Source: Maylandia zebra (Eukaryota > Chordata > Actinopteri > Cichliformes > Cichlidae). Taken from it: a stretch of DNA of 64,000 nt. The DNA lies in contig NC_135168.1 of assembly GCF_041146795.1 (NCBI RefSeq), forward strand, positions 38,270,370 through 38,334,369, written 5' to 3'. Of the stretch, positions 32,861 through 45,500 are shown piece after piece (the first letter of the stretch is position 1; every line of letters starts with the position of its first letter). The translations under genes were made by a program, and so were the position numbers. Under the pieces are notes generated by a model that saw only the letters and a list, made by a program, of their open reading frames with translations, did not search any database and was not told the origin of the DNA.

Positions 32861-33037
32861 CCAACTTCCTTCCCCTAAGCCAAAGACTGGAAAATATGAT
32901 GGGGGGGGTTGACATCTTTTTTTTCCAAATAAGAAAGCGTAAAAAATTAAATCTAATAGTTTTCTCAAGTATTTTTTTTTTCTTAAATTACTTACATAGC
33001 TTTTGCCTGTCTATTACTGTGTAATGCACAACTACTG

Positions 33038-33051
33038 CCAGAAGGGGGCAG
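33038..33051 (+). promoter_or_regulatory. CTCF-like motif
   Basis: CCAGAAGGGGGCAG matches the CTCF core except at one position. Occupancy is not shown by sequence. Confidence 0.35.
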
Positions 33052-33336
33052 TGATTTACATTTACGCTGTTTGCTAATAGCTACAAAATCAAACCACAAA
33101 AGCTTAAGACGATGAAACTGTCAAATCTGTGAGGCACAAAGAGATTAGACGCTACTTTACAAAAAGGTGAAAAATAAAAAGCCGAAGTACACTTATTTGA
33201 GATCGGTGGCAGTTTTAAATGTCGAACAGTATTTTTGCTTGACATCGAACCTCTCAGTTAAAAGTTACAGTTTTTTTCAACAACCAAAATCTCAATGTCT
33301 TCTTTGACTGGCTTTTGTGACTATTGTAGGATATAT

Positions 33337-33369
33337 TGTCCTTCCCTAATTTAGCATTAGGGAAGGACA
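33337..33369. repeat. Perfect inverted repeat, 14-bp arms, 5-nt loop
   Basis: TGTCCTTCCCTAAT (33337-33350), loop 'ttagc', exact reverse complement at 33356-33369. Confidence 0.97.
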
Positions 33370-33468
33370 GACCCAAGTATCCTTCCTTGACTCCTTGGTA
33401 CAGTTCATTTATAAGAAAAAGGTGCCTCTGAATATAATCCAGGGAGGGATAACATTTACTGTGACAGC

Positions 33469-33494
33469 ATAATTGGGAAAATGATCCCAATTAT
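33469..33494. repeat. Perfect inverted repeat, 10-bp arms, 6-nt loop
   Basis: ATAATTGGGA (33469-33478), loop 'aaatga', reverse complement at 33485-33494. It lies 100 bp from the preceding hairpin. Confidence 0.95.
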
Positions 33495-35074
33495 ATTGTA
33501 ATATTTGAACAGAAAGTGATATCTAGAGGACAGTGCGGAAATTGTCAAAACTGAGAGGTTAGTGCCAGTGAATGCTTTACTTTTTGTTTTAGTATCAACA
33601 TTATAAAAAGGCATGTAAATGAGATGTAGATTTGTAGCACAATAATATGACCTTAAAGGCAAAAAAGAGCACTGCTGTTTAAAAATTTGCATTTGAGTGC
33701 CAAGGCCATATTTCCATATTGTTTAGATTTGTGTGTGTTTGTTCTTGTTCATGTGTTTGCAGTTTAAAAAAATGGTAATCTGTCTAATGTCATATATATT
33801 CTTACAGCTGTCACTGTTAAGAGCAGATTTAGTGTATATTAAGGTTGCACCATCATACGCAGACCAGCTAAAAACGCCACAGTCGCTCAGCGGTGAATAC
33901 AAAAAAGAAAGACAAGAGGCCATTTTCCCTATTTTCATCTCCCCGTTAATCCTCACTCCTCTTTGCACGCAAGCTGCAGAATACTTTAACAGCGCCGTAA
34001 ATGGAATGCAGTTTACCATCACTCTCCCTCCCTCTGTCCCCCTCCTGTCCCACTGTTTCCCACAGAACAGTTTAACACATTATGACCGCACTGGCGTACA
34101 CTCGCTCAAATGACATCTAATGCATTCAGCTCGGATAATGTGCACCGTGGCATGTTGCATTTCCATACCGCTGCTTAGTACATCACCGTCACAGGAAGCC
34201 ATTATGGTAATACAGCACCTGAGGGAAGAGAGACGGAAAGAGGGAAGAAGTTGTCAGAGAGTTTGGAGGGAAGGGGAAAGATGGAAGAGAGGAAGACGCA
34301 GGCTTACACAGATTAGAGAAGGGTTAATGGGTACTCACAGGGGAAAATGGTGTGCAAAGACAAGGACGTGTGATGTTCTGATGTGATTTGTAGGCTCATA
34401 AAGTAAGTTTGCTCGCAGGTGAACAATAAATGTGATACTGTAGCTTTTGAACTTGAGTACGGGAACTACTTAGGTTCCAAGAATGTGCTGTACACATTGT
34501 TGACTAAAAATCTATTTTTTAACTTGTCCTGGGTTCATGTGAACTCTCGGCCATCAGTCTCAGCTACAGTAAATATTAAACTTCAATACTTAAGCCACTC
34601 TGGTCTTGGTCAAGACTCATTTAGGTTGAACCAGCCTTTGCTCAGAGTCATTTGCTCATCTCTGGAGTCTTGGACTAAAATTCTTTACAGTAACACTAGT
34701 CTACATGCACAAGTAATCATGCAGAAGAGCATGTAATGCCTTAATACCAAGTGACATCATGACTTTAAATGTGTTATACACCAGCATGTGGCATAATGTG
34801 ATACTTTTATAAAAACAATTCAACCTTTTAATTTCTATAATCAAATAGAGCGTAGAGCATTCACGTTCAAAGTCATTTAACTTGTCCTTCTTCTCCATTC
34901 TGATGCTCAGTTTGAACTTCAGCAGGTGATCTTGATCATGTCTACAAGCATAAAAGCTTAGCCTTGTTGCTGTATGATTGGCTGATTAGATATTTGCACT
35001 AGCAAGATTTTGTACAGGTGCTCCTCACAAAGTGAGGGAACATCCCCTTTAATATCACCTTGAAGTATGGATGC
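33495..35074. other. Intergenic or intronic DNA, no gene recognised
   Basis: A purine-rich block lies at 34210-34350. Frames on both strands at 33723-34113 overlap and show no domain. Confidence 0.45.
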
Positions 35075-35225
35075 ACTTTTAAGATAAGATAACATTTATT
35101 AGTCCCACACGTGGGAAATTTGTTTTGTTACAGCAGAAAGTGGACAGTGCAAAGTTACACAGCAAAAATTAGAAAAACACTGGAATAAGATAAGATGATA
35201 CTGTACACAATAGAATAAAATAAAA
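35075..35225 (+). mobile_element. Fragment of a common fish non-LTR retrotransposon tail
   Basis: 'aagataacatttattagtcccacacgtggg' followed by 'gtacagcagaaagtggacagtgcaaag'-like sequence and AT-rich 'gaataaaataaaa' tail is a phrase I know from teleost LINE/SINE 3' ends. No coding part is present and I do not name the family. Confidence 0.5.
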
Positions 35226-38200
35226 CTAACAAATTTACAGCCAGGCTAGCTAGCACTCACTCGTGTTTGGCGGCACAAACACGTGTTCATGTTCAAATAT
35301 ATTAAATTGAAACAAATATGCTGCTTGCCTGTTCATTTTAGGATAGATTTTAAAAATGTATTGCCTGCCCTCACAGCCCGGCTCCCACTTACCTGGCAGA
35401 CCTTCTACACATACACAACCCACAAAGGTCTCAGACTGGCTGACTAATCACTTCTTGTTGTCCCCACGGCAACACTGAAACACCGGGGAGACCAAACTTT
35501 TGCTGTGGACATATTTCAATGTCTATTTTAATTCTATTTTTCCATGTTTCACTTTTATTATTTTTCCTTTTAAAGTGGATTAATATGCATTTTGTATTTT
35601 ACTGCTGGAAAGCCCATTGATCTAATATGCAGGGTTTTTTTTAAAGTGCTCTATAAATATAGTTGGATCAGAATAATGCCAGACCCAAACCATCAAGACA
35701 TTATCTCATTGAGAGACATAATTATGGCTTCATCCATCTTTTATACAGTAATGTTAATACAATGCAGAGAAATGTATTTTGATCGGTGCTTGCACAGGCA
35801 GTGATAGTAGAGATATTTTTCACCTCTTTGCTTAAGTTTAGGGAAAAGGACTTGGTGAGGGTTATAGGCAGAGTTTTAGTTAAAGGAAATCATCCTCAAA
35901 CAACAACCGACACAAGGTTTAGGTTTTGGGAGCAAAATGTACATTATGCATTGCTTTAAAATGGAAGAGGAGAACAATCGCTTTTGTAACCAATTCATAA
36001 TTACTCTGACTACAGGAGGAAGCTGTCAGTATAAAAAATATTGTACTGGGTGATTTGGTTTTTCTTTTCTTTTCTTTTTTATTTTGAAGGACAGTCAGGC
36101 TCTCATGGACAAAATTTTCATGCCCAGCTGTGGATCCTTCAGGCCGCTACATGCTTTTTGCATACTGCCCTTGAAAATAAAGCTACAACACAATACTAGA
36201 AAATGCATCTTTATCACCTCTGATGCTCCATCACTCTACTTAACTCGCTCCTGATCCTCACTCTTTCCATGCGCCATTATCACAGTCTCACCTTTACTCA
36301 CTTCCTTTTCAGTTTCTCTTCCTCTTCTCTTTCTCTCGTTCTATCAGTCAATAACACACAGTGACAGCTTATGTAACATGTCAAGTTCCAAACTGAACTC
36401 AACTCTCCTTGATCTGCAGCCTTTTCCCTCTTCTAAATGACTCACTTCTGTTATAACACTTCAGCCCGAGTGAGAGACACAGCGGAGAGGGCGGGAGGAG
36501 AGGGGTGGCAAACAGAGACATGACATGAGAGAAGAGGAAACGCAGGTTTAATTATTCATACCTACTGCAGCAAAAAGAGAGCAAGAGAGGGAGAGAGAGA
36601 CACCGAGGGGAAAGACAAAAAGAGAGGGCGATAAAGGAGAGCAGGGTTGACCCAAATGGGAAGGTATTCCTAGTAGTGCACTCTGGGAGCCAAAGCTGTG
36701 CCGCCCTGGGGCCATGAATGTGAGGGAACTCCACCTCAAGCTGCCAGAAGGCCGCAGAGAGAAATCAAGTGGGTGAGGAGAGAGATACTCGTGAAATCTA
36801 TGAGAAGTAGCCCATTAGTTGTATTATGCTTCCTTAGCTCAGTCTGGCTGTTATCTATATTGAATTCCCTTTTTACTTTCCCTCGAGCCTAACATACCCT
36901 ATGAGCACGAATACAGCAGAGAGTGGAAGTTTTAGTCGTAATTTTCACTTGGGACCGTATCCACCAAGGTGTGTGTGTGTAATGCACTTATGAAGCGGGA
37001 AAAATGTGAACCAAAGTTCCCAAATCCCACCGACCTACCCCGGAGACATCTCATCACGAGAGATGACGCGCCACTGCGGGGAATGAGCGCCAAGAGAGCG
37101 CAGGGCCCCCCCCATTCATCTGCAGTGCTCCCTCGAGACCAGCTCTCTTTCATCTCCTCACATCCTCGGGGTGCCCAACAACAAACCTCCGATGGAGAAA
37201 GAGGGGAAAGAAGCACGGAGTAAGAAGAAAAGGGAAGCTGTGGCCTGAGGTGGGATGACAGCAAAGCCTGAGCATTCCCAGCTAGAGGTCAACCTGTTCT
37301 GTTTATCCTAGTTTGGCTGGTGTGCTCGCGAGCCGGGTGTCAACATAACCTTATTTTCCTCTCTCTTACCAGAGGTTATGTACGCGCAACCGAGGAGGTT
37401 TTGTGTGGAAGTCAAAGCACAATTGTCTTTATTTTAACACCGATCCGCTCACTGAGAGCAACAGCGGCTGCCCGGCCGAAGACGCCGAAACCATATTTAA
37501 TATTCCAGAAGAAGAAGAAAGTGGGCCTGTGCGGTGGTAGGCCAGCTGATTAGCTGTGATGTGTCTTTGTTGATGGTGGGAGTGAGGGAGGATGGGAACG
37601 AGAGGAAAAGGGAAGGGAGTTTTACGGAGATGAGTTGTGGCAGGTGTTGGACAATGACGGGAACAAAAGAGAGATTTGAACATTGTACTTCAAAAAACTC
37701 TTTCCCCTTTCTATTCTGTGTGAGTCTTTCTTCCTCTCCCTTCTTCCTCTTTTAATTGCTGCTCGCCGAGTCCCTTGTTCTTTCTTCTCATCCCCCCTGT
37801 GTTCTCCTGTGTCTCCCTGCTCGGCTCCCCTCAGTCCTCATCCATCTCCCTGCTCTCATTTTAATGTTGTCCTCTTGGAACCCCCCCCCCTCACTTCGTC
37901 TCCTCTGTTCTAACTCTCTCCGCTCCATCTCTCATCTCCTTCATCCTTCTCTCCTTGGCTTTGCGCTCCTCCGCGATGAGCCGCTCACAAATGGCTTTTG
38001 AGGAGGCAGCGAGTCGTCACGGATGCAGTGACTAAACTTCCGATAAAATCAATGTTTAATTCAGATGACTGCAGGCCATTGACAGAAAAAGTGGAACCCT
38101 TTCATCTATATAAGGACTGCGAAAGAGGGGGGGATTGAGAGAGATGGAGGGAGAGGACTGACAGGATTAATGGAATTGTCATCAGTTGTTTCTTTAGCAG

Positions 38201-38254
38201 TGAGAAGGAACCATCAGCCTGCTGTTGCCACCTCTCAATAACATGTATTTGCGA
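35226..38254. other. Intergenic or intronic DNA, no gene recognised
   Basis: Purine-rich tracts (36470-36640) and pyrimidine-rich tracts (37720-37960) produce spurious frames. A somewhat GC- and CpG-richer patch lies at 37020-37140. Confidence 0.45.
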
Positions 38255-38264
38255 GCGTGCGTGC

Positions 38265-38334
<70 letters not shown>
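38255..38334. repeat. Compound (GCGT)n(GT)n microsatellite
   Basis: GCGT units pass into a long GT run and end in 'gcgcgc'. Confidence 0.97.
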
Positions 38335-38335
<1 letters not shown>

Positions 38336-41300
38336 AGTACGTAAATGATTTTTCCTCTCACCTGCTGTTCATTCTTCCTCCTGTCTTCCTGCATCCATCT
38401 GAATCATCCCCGCCTGACATTTATCTCATGTCATTCACAACACTCATCTCTTTCTTTTGGCATTTTTAGGATTCACATATATATATATAATACTGATCAA
38501 ATGCTGCTCTCAAATCTACCTGTAAAATGTGAAACAAGGCTTCAAAGCTTGACCGGCTCATACGTCAAATATGAAACCGCACAACTAGGGCGAGCCATTT
38601 CAGGTCAGGTTACAAACATGCCGAAATGTCTCGTGCACGCATGTGTATTTGCATCACGTGTACGTGAAGATCAACCCTTCTGGCTCCGCGTTCAAATGTC
38701 AGACCTTTAACCTTTTAAAATGTGACCCGAGGCGGCACCCAGGCATGTCAGTCGCCAACTGCCACGTGCCGGAGAAAAATAAGACGTAGAAATGAAATGA
38801 AAATGCCAGCACTCGATCCTTCTATGTGCTGAAGAACAGATTGAAGTGTCATGTGGAGAGAGGAGAGAATCTGTTCCCATACAGGTGGTGAACAGAAGGT
38901 GAAGGCTGAGGGGAGGACGGGGTGGAGAGAGGGAGGCGAGGAGTGAGAGCAGAGGAGAGAAGAGGTGCGGGAGGAGGGCTGTTACTCTCATTACATAATG
39001 AATGAGGTGAGAAGCCACACATTTGCTGTAGAGGCTTTAGTCATTTTTATTCTGATGCAGACTGAAGCTTTTGAATCCAGCACCTTTATGCGCTCTCACT
39101 TGTCTGAAAAAATACATGCAGGGACACTGAATATGAGGCATAAATCTAATCCTAAAACACTGCAAGGTGCATATGTCTCTACATTTTCATTGCATGCATG
39201 CATAATGATATAGTATATAAGGTATTACCACAATTATAGTGAGAGCAGACATGCATGTGGGAAATGTGCATGTGTGCTGCATATTTATGTGTGCGCATAC
39301 AATTGTGTCAGTGCGAGCGATTGGCTGACAGACAGCTCAAAGAATGACAGGTGACCACGCTACAAAGATAGAGATGTCTAGCTCAGCTGGGGGTTGAGAG
39401 GCGGAGGGGCAGGGTGGGGAACGGCAGGAAGCCCGGAGTGATGACTACATCGCCGCAGCCCCTGTCACTTCCCATTAGCAGCCCATACACACGAGCACAG
39501 TGGCTGTGATTGTAATTAATGCCGGTTTGGGTTCTGTGTTTGTTGCCGTTTGTGCACGTGGCGGCGCACGAACCAGCGAAGATGTGTGTATGAAAGACCA
39601 GAGAGTCTCTGTGAAGAATGAAAGCTGACAGAATTTATGGTGACGTGCTGTGTGTAACAGCAACAGGATGCTGCCGCACACACTGTGACACCATTACCCC
39701 TCTGCACGTCCTGTCATGCCGACTTATGCGTCTTGTATTACCCACCGGTCAGCTCTACAACTTCCAATGAGCACGTACCAGAAAGAGCAGGTGGCACGGT
39801 GAGACGCTGACTGGAAACTTAGTCGAGTGAATTTTTCATCTTCTATTCTACTTTTATAGCTTACGGGTTTACTATCGTTATTGTGTTGTTGGCAGGTGTT
39901 CAGACAAAAGTTGCTTGAGGTATCACTGAGACAGTGATATATGAGGAGTGGCTACAATGTTTTGCCCATAACTGGTTTAAATCTAATTGATTGTTCTGTC
40001 AAGAAAGTGACTTTGTGGACTTCCAGACTGCTTCCAGGATAGCTTCAAATTTAGAAGCTCCCTGGAAGATCCTTTCTGACCACTGGATTTTAATTTGAGG
40101 GAGAGACTTCGTAGGGAGGCCGCTCTGGCATGTAGTGCAGCTGGTGAGAGAAGGCTGTACTTGTGTGGAAGAATACTCTGGATTTAAAATTGACTGCACG
40201 CCGCTGCACAATGGGGTGCATTACAGTTTGGGTTGTTTGAGCTGAATGTTTTCCCTCAGATGCCTGAAGATGATACAATACAACTCAACATTGACAGTTT
40301 GACCCTGTGGGAAAAAACGTAGCGCATATTTCACAACATAGCTGGTGAAAAGAAGAGGAAAAAAAAGTAGGGCCTCTTTGTTGTGCTCCTGTCTGCTTCT
40401 CCACTGAAAACTGCTGCCTGGTCACTGGGTCATAGCTCTCATTGCTTTGATGTGAAATTCAGGTCAGGTTTACGCAGACGTGGATGTTTTCTACCTGTTC
40501 AAGTTTGAGGTCCTTGGTAAAACTGCAGATTTGCATATGGAAATTGTTCAAAACATGGCTTTCTGGGACCAATCAGAAAAAAAACTGCAGCAGTGGTGGA
40601 AACGGTCCAGAAATATACAAGGAGAATGCTTTTTATGGGGAGAGCAGCCAGATTTAATCAAGTATGGTATTTTATTTTTAATATCAGAACACCAGGACTG
40701 CACCTTGTACAATACACAAGGTCCAGGTTGAATGAAAGATCCAAGAGGTTGAAAGCTCCTAAGACACCTGCATTGTGGAGGTATAATACTCTGAGACTGC
40801 GCAAAAAAGGTTTAAAGTTTTTATTCCAGCAGAATCCACCTGAAAGAAGTGTGCCTCAGGTCTAGAAGAGCCAAACATCCAACGTGTTTACAGCTGCCAC
40901 CGGGGAACTAACCATTAACCCTGCATTTTTAAAGCATCCACTCTTCCTGCTGTGCCATTGAAGCTGCGCTCTTACGTGAGGCGATGCTGCCTTTAGCGCT
41001 CACCCTGCTGAAGCGTCCTTCATTGTTACCTCAAGTCCACATAACCACCAGCAACATCTCCATCACCACACTGACCCTGAGCATGAGTTAGAACTGTGGA
41101 AAAGCACGTGCAAACTTATTTTTATTATCAGTTCTTTTTTAAATATGTAAAGTTCAGGACCCTCTCTGTGGTTGTGTATATTTGTTGTTTGTTGTTTTCA
41201 CTGTGGTCTTTGTTTGCTGTCACTGTAGCAGCATGGTTTTTCTGCCATAGGAGACACTGGAAATAATTACCAAGGGACTGCTTTGTTTTCTGAACTACGC

Positions 41301-42447
41301 GGACTTAAACAGACCCCCCCAAATGAGAAAACAGGACTACAGGCAAAAGGTTTTCGCAGTGCACAAGAATTTAAATCTTTATTCTACTTCTATTTGAACA
41401 CACAGCTTAGTCTCGTACCCACAAAGATGCACTAACAACACAAGCCAAGCCAAGAGTCAGATACACAGAAAGGTGACATCCCTGTTTTCAAAGGAGAGCA
41501 GAAACAATATGATATCATGGACGAGCGTGCTCCAAAACAAAACAAAACCTCTGTGTCAGATCCAGGTCTGCCCAGAAATCTGTGGGTGGTGCTTCACGAG
41601 TAAGGCCCACTAATCTGAGAGCGGGCTCTGACCCAGATCTCACTGAGTGGGAACCACCCTGACCATCTGTGGGTCTCCACACCCTCCTGGCATCGCGCAC
41701 ACATGCTCGTACAATAACGATTCTTTCCTCAAAAAGTAAGGCAAAGAGGAAGAAGGACAGGGCAGCTTGAAAGAGAAGAGGCAGAAAAAAGAGACTGTGA
41801 AAGAGAGGAAGAGCATTACGGCTTAGAAAAATGTCACATTCCTCCGGTCGGTTTAATAGAAGGGCACTGCTATAAATCCACCTGCTCAACGACATACATG
41901 GCACAAGCTGGCTTTCAATACCATTTTTTGGCTCTCTTTTTCTCCCTGGCATTAAAGTGTGGGTCTGGAAGGCGGCATTGCAGGGCAGGCAGGCGGCACG
42001 GTCGAGTCGACCTTCTGCAGTGGCTGGGCAGGAGGGCAGGAGGACACCCTGCGCCCCAGCCCAGGCCTGCCGAGAGGCCATCTGGACAGGGGGAAACACA
42101 TGCAGAGTACCTGGCCAGACCTGGAGCTCAACTCTGACTCACACACACACGCTCACTTACACACTTACACATGTATATATACACATAGCAGCACTCGTAC
42201 GACAATTAGGAACAGACACACACACAGAGAAGTATAAATGTGGATCCCGATATGTTCGGCTGCTGAACGTTCACAGTCGATGTATATCTGTGGGTGAGTA
42301 TATGACACACAAAATGCTCTTTGTAGATTATATGTATAATCAAGACTACATCAGTAGACTATATCCAGCTTGATACTCCCACTCAAACCCACACATGCTT
42401 TCCACACGGCACTCGTGAGTCTATGGTGATGTTAACGTTAAGCCCCT
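38335..42447. other. Intergenic or intronic DNA, no gene recognised
   Basis: The longest frame (minus, 41515-42099) has no recognisable domain and overlaps frames on the other strand. No repeat family was identified. Confidence 0.45.
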
Positions 42448-42534
42448 CAGATTCTGCCTGCCAACGAGTGTTTTACATTTGGTTAAAACAGATTCTGCCT
42501 GTGTTGCTTTGGAGAGTGCTACATTTGGTTAAAA
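42448..42534. repeat. Imperfect two-copy tandem duplication, about 42 bp
   Basis: 'cagattctgcctg ... tacatttggttaaaa' occurs twice in a row, with different middle portions. Confidence 0.8.
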
Positions 42535-45500
42535 GCCATTATTATGGTAATGTGAGGGTGCTTGAGATAATGGCAAGATGAGAGCAGCTCGACTGCCTCT
42601 GACATAACAACCCTACTCTATCTCTTCAGCTTCTTTTCGCTCGCCCTCTCTCTCGCTATACTGTACCCTGCCCACCCTCCCTTCATCTATACCTCACAGT
42701 TTCTCTCCCTGACTCACCTCTCTCGCTGATCGCAAAGGTGTGGTTTTTTCCTCCCTTTTCCTGCTTGCAGCATAGCTGTTTTGTCATTAAAATCGAACAT
42801 TATTGCGGGAGAGCTTTTGCTGTGGCCACAATTCAACTGTTTTTAAATGGACGCTTTTTGCACAATGCTGTTTTGGGGGGCGTTTTTGCACTGAGGGTTA
42901 ACATTACACTCTATCTTCTATCTGTTGTCATCTATCCCGGGTCCTACCTGTGTGACAAGAGTTTTTCCCCTTGGAGGAGGGTGGATGGCAGATTTAGTGC
43001 TGCGAGCAGAAAACAGAGGATCAACTCAGAGAAGAGGAAAATATAAGTCACTGGTTAGGAATTTTTCAGGTCACTGGCGATAAAAAAATCAGGAGGCAAT
43101 GATGATGATGACAGAAGAGGGACAGGGAGAAATGGAGGAAGAAAGTCAGAGAAAGAATGAGGGAGAGAAGAGCAGAAAGGGGGTAAGGGGGTTTGGGAAA
43201 GGGAGATTGGGAGCAATGTAATGCCATCCACATCGAATTTCCCTTAATATGATTTTGTGTTCTGTGTCTATTCAAGTCAGCCCTGATTTGGTTGTGTGTA
43301 TAATCGCATCAGAGCAGGGATTTGCTTTGGCTTTTTCACTGCTGTTGTGTTGTTTTTTTCCCTCTTATTGGAGTTGGCATCAGCCTTCATGACACAAATC
43401 CCTTCTGATAAATTAAAAATGATTGATTCAGAGTCAAAGATGGAAACTGCAACGCAGGGAGCGAGCGATCGTGCCCCCCCCCCCCCCCCCCTAACTTGTG
43501 TCTGCACACAAGCGCATGCTTTTAAGTGCATGCATGTGCACGAATGCTGCGCTGCCCTTTTTCGGTTCATGCAAGCGTGCGAGCCTTGTCGCCGTGGACA
43601 ATGTGTTAGCAGGGCCCCTACAGTACGCGTGTACATTTGCGGGTAATGCAAAACGAAGGATTGGCTTATGACACCGTATTCCTGACACCTTTAAAGAATG
43701 TGCGAAGATTGCAGATATCTGACGTGTGAACCTCAAAGCCATCATTGTGCATTTAATGCTCTGAGCCGCGTATCTTGCCAACATCGACTAAAAGCGTGAA
43801 ATTCGAGACCAAAAAAGTGTGAAAATCCACCAAGAACATAGAGTGAGCTGCGAATATCTACATGATCTCTATTACATACACCAACATACAATGTGAAGGC
43901 TTAATTGAGTGAGCATCTATATAAGTCTACTTTGTCTTACATTCACTTACTCCAACTAAAACAGATGCACATGCTTTCTGACACACACTCTCTGGTTGTG
44001 GGCTCTGGCTCTCCCAATTAAGCAGAGGAGTGTTGTGGAGCATCGGTGTCGGGGGATTCTGCTTTCTTCTCCTCTGTCAGGACCCATCGCAAAGGCTCCT
44101 CATTAGTGTCAACCTCAGCTGTGCCACCACTTTCTCCTTCCCTCTTCCTCTCTCCCTCTCCCCTATCTTCTTGACTTTTCCTTTCTCCCTCTACATCTCC
44201 ATCTCTCTCCTGTTTGACTTATTCACATTTTTATTGATTGCTGACTACCTCTCTGAAAAGCTGCCACCGATGGCCCCATTGTTACCCCCGTTGGTTCTGC
44301 CGTGGCTCCGTCTGGCTCTCTCCACAGTGGATCTCATCTCTCATACAGACAGAGCAGAGCCGTCGGCTGCACTGTGCTCCCGTGACAAACGGCAACAAAC
44401 AGGTGTGTTTTCACAGCACTTTAATGACAACAAGTGAAGAAACATTTCAGCAAAAAGACAGGGTTACAAAGTTGGTCTGATCATTAGAACAGCAGAGATG
44501 GTTCGGAAGAAAAGTTGATTTGTTGATTCGACGTGTGGTATCATAGACACATAATGATGTTAATGATCAGCGCGCAGCGAACGAAGCGGCGGCAACAACA
44601 TGTAAACAAGGCGACAGGGGAGTTGGCGTGGAAGCGCGGAGTTCAAAGATCACTCGATGCACTCAGAGGGCGAGATGTGGAGAAAAGGCAGATAAAACAG
44701 ATGATTGTTGTTTGTTGTTGCAGTTTTCCCCTGAGCAAACCGCTTCCTCTTCCCCTTTACCCCTACTGCTACCTAGTTCTTCTGGTCCTATAATATAATA
44801 AAAACCCCATTCTGTTTGTGTGTGTCTCATTTCATTCTGCAATTAAGAAATTGAGCTTTGATTTCAAGGAAGGGTTATGGGTGCCATATTGGGATGCAGC
44901 ATGAGATCCTCCACTCACCAAGTTCCACTCCCCAAGTCCCAGCCTGAGCCTCCCCATCGCTCGACTCGGCTCACTTTTTCTGCACAATTTGGTATCAAAG
45001 ACATGATAATTAGGCTGAACAGAAGTTCATCTGGCTTCTATTATTTCTCTTTAATTAATAGTGTATAATAATGACTTACAGTTACTCCAGTGCACTTTGT
45101 GACTCATTGTGTGTGTCTCTGTGTGCGTGTGAGCGAGAGAAAGAGAGTGTGAACTGGAGCCTGTGCATGAATATCTTTTAGAGCACACATAACTTTAGAT
45201 GCCGCACAGATAAAAGGCGGCAAGTGTCAAAAGCTCCCAAACTTTTCTCCGTTTTCTTCTATGTCTCCTCTCCTCTCCTCTCCTAACCTCCTTCCCTACC
45301 CTGCATTTGGAGACCTAATGAGGACATTTCTGTCACGCTCCTCAATCACACGCACAGCTGCAAGCCCCAGCCGGCTATAAGTCCCAGGTATTTGAGACTT
45401 CACTCCTTCCCCCCCAGATGATACAAATAAATAAATAAACAAATAAAAGCACATTTAATGTAATGCGGTGATGTGAAGAAGAAGAGGAAGGGGGAGTATA

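Noticed and set aside
41515..42099. 194-aa minus-strand frame
   Set aside because: No domain, composition typical of chance frames, and overlapped by frames on the other strand.
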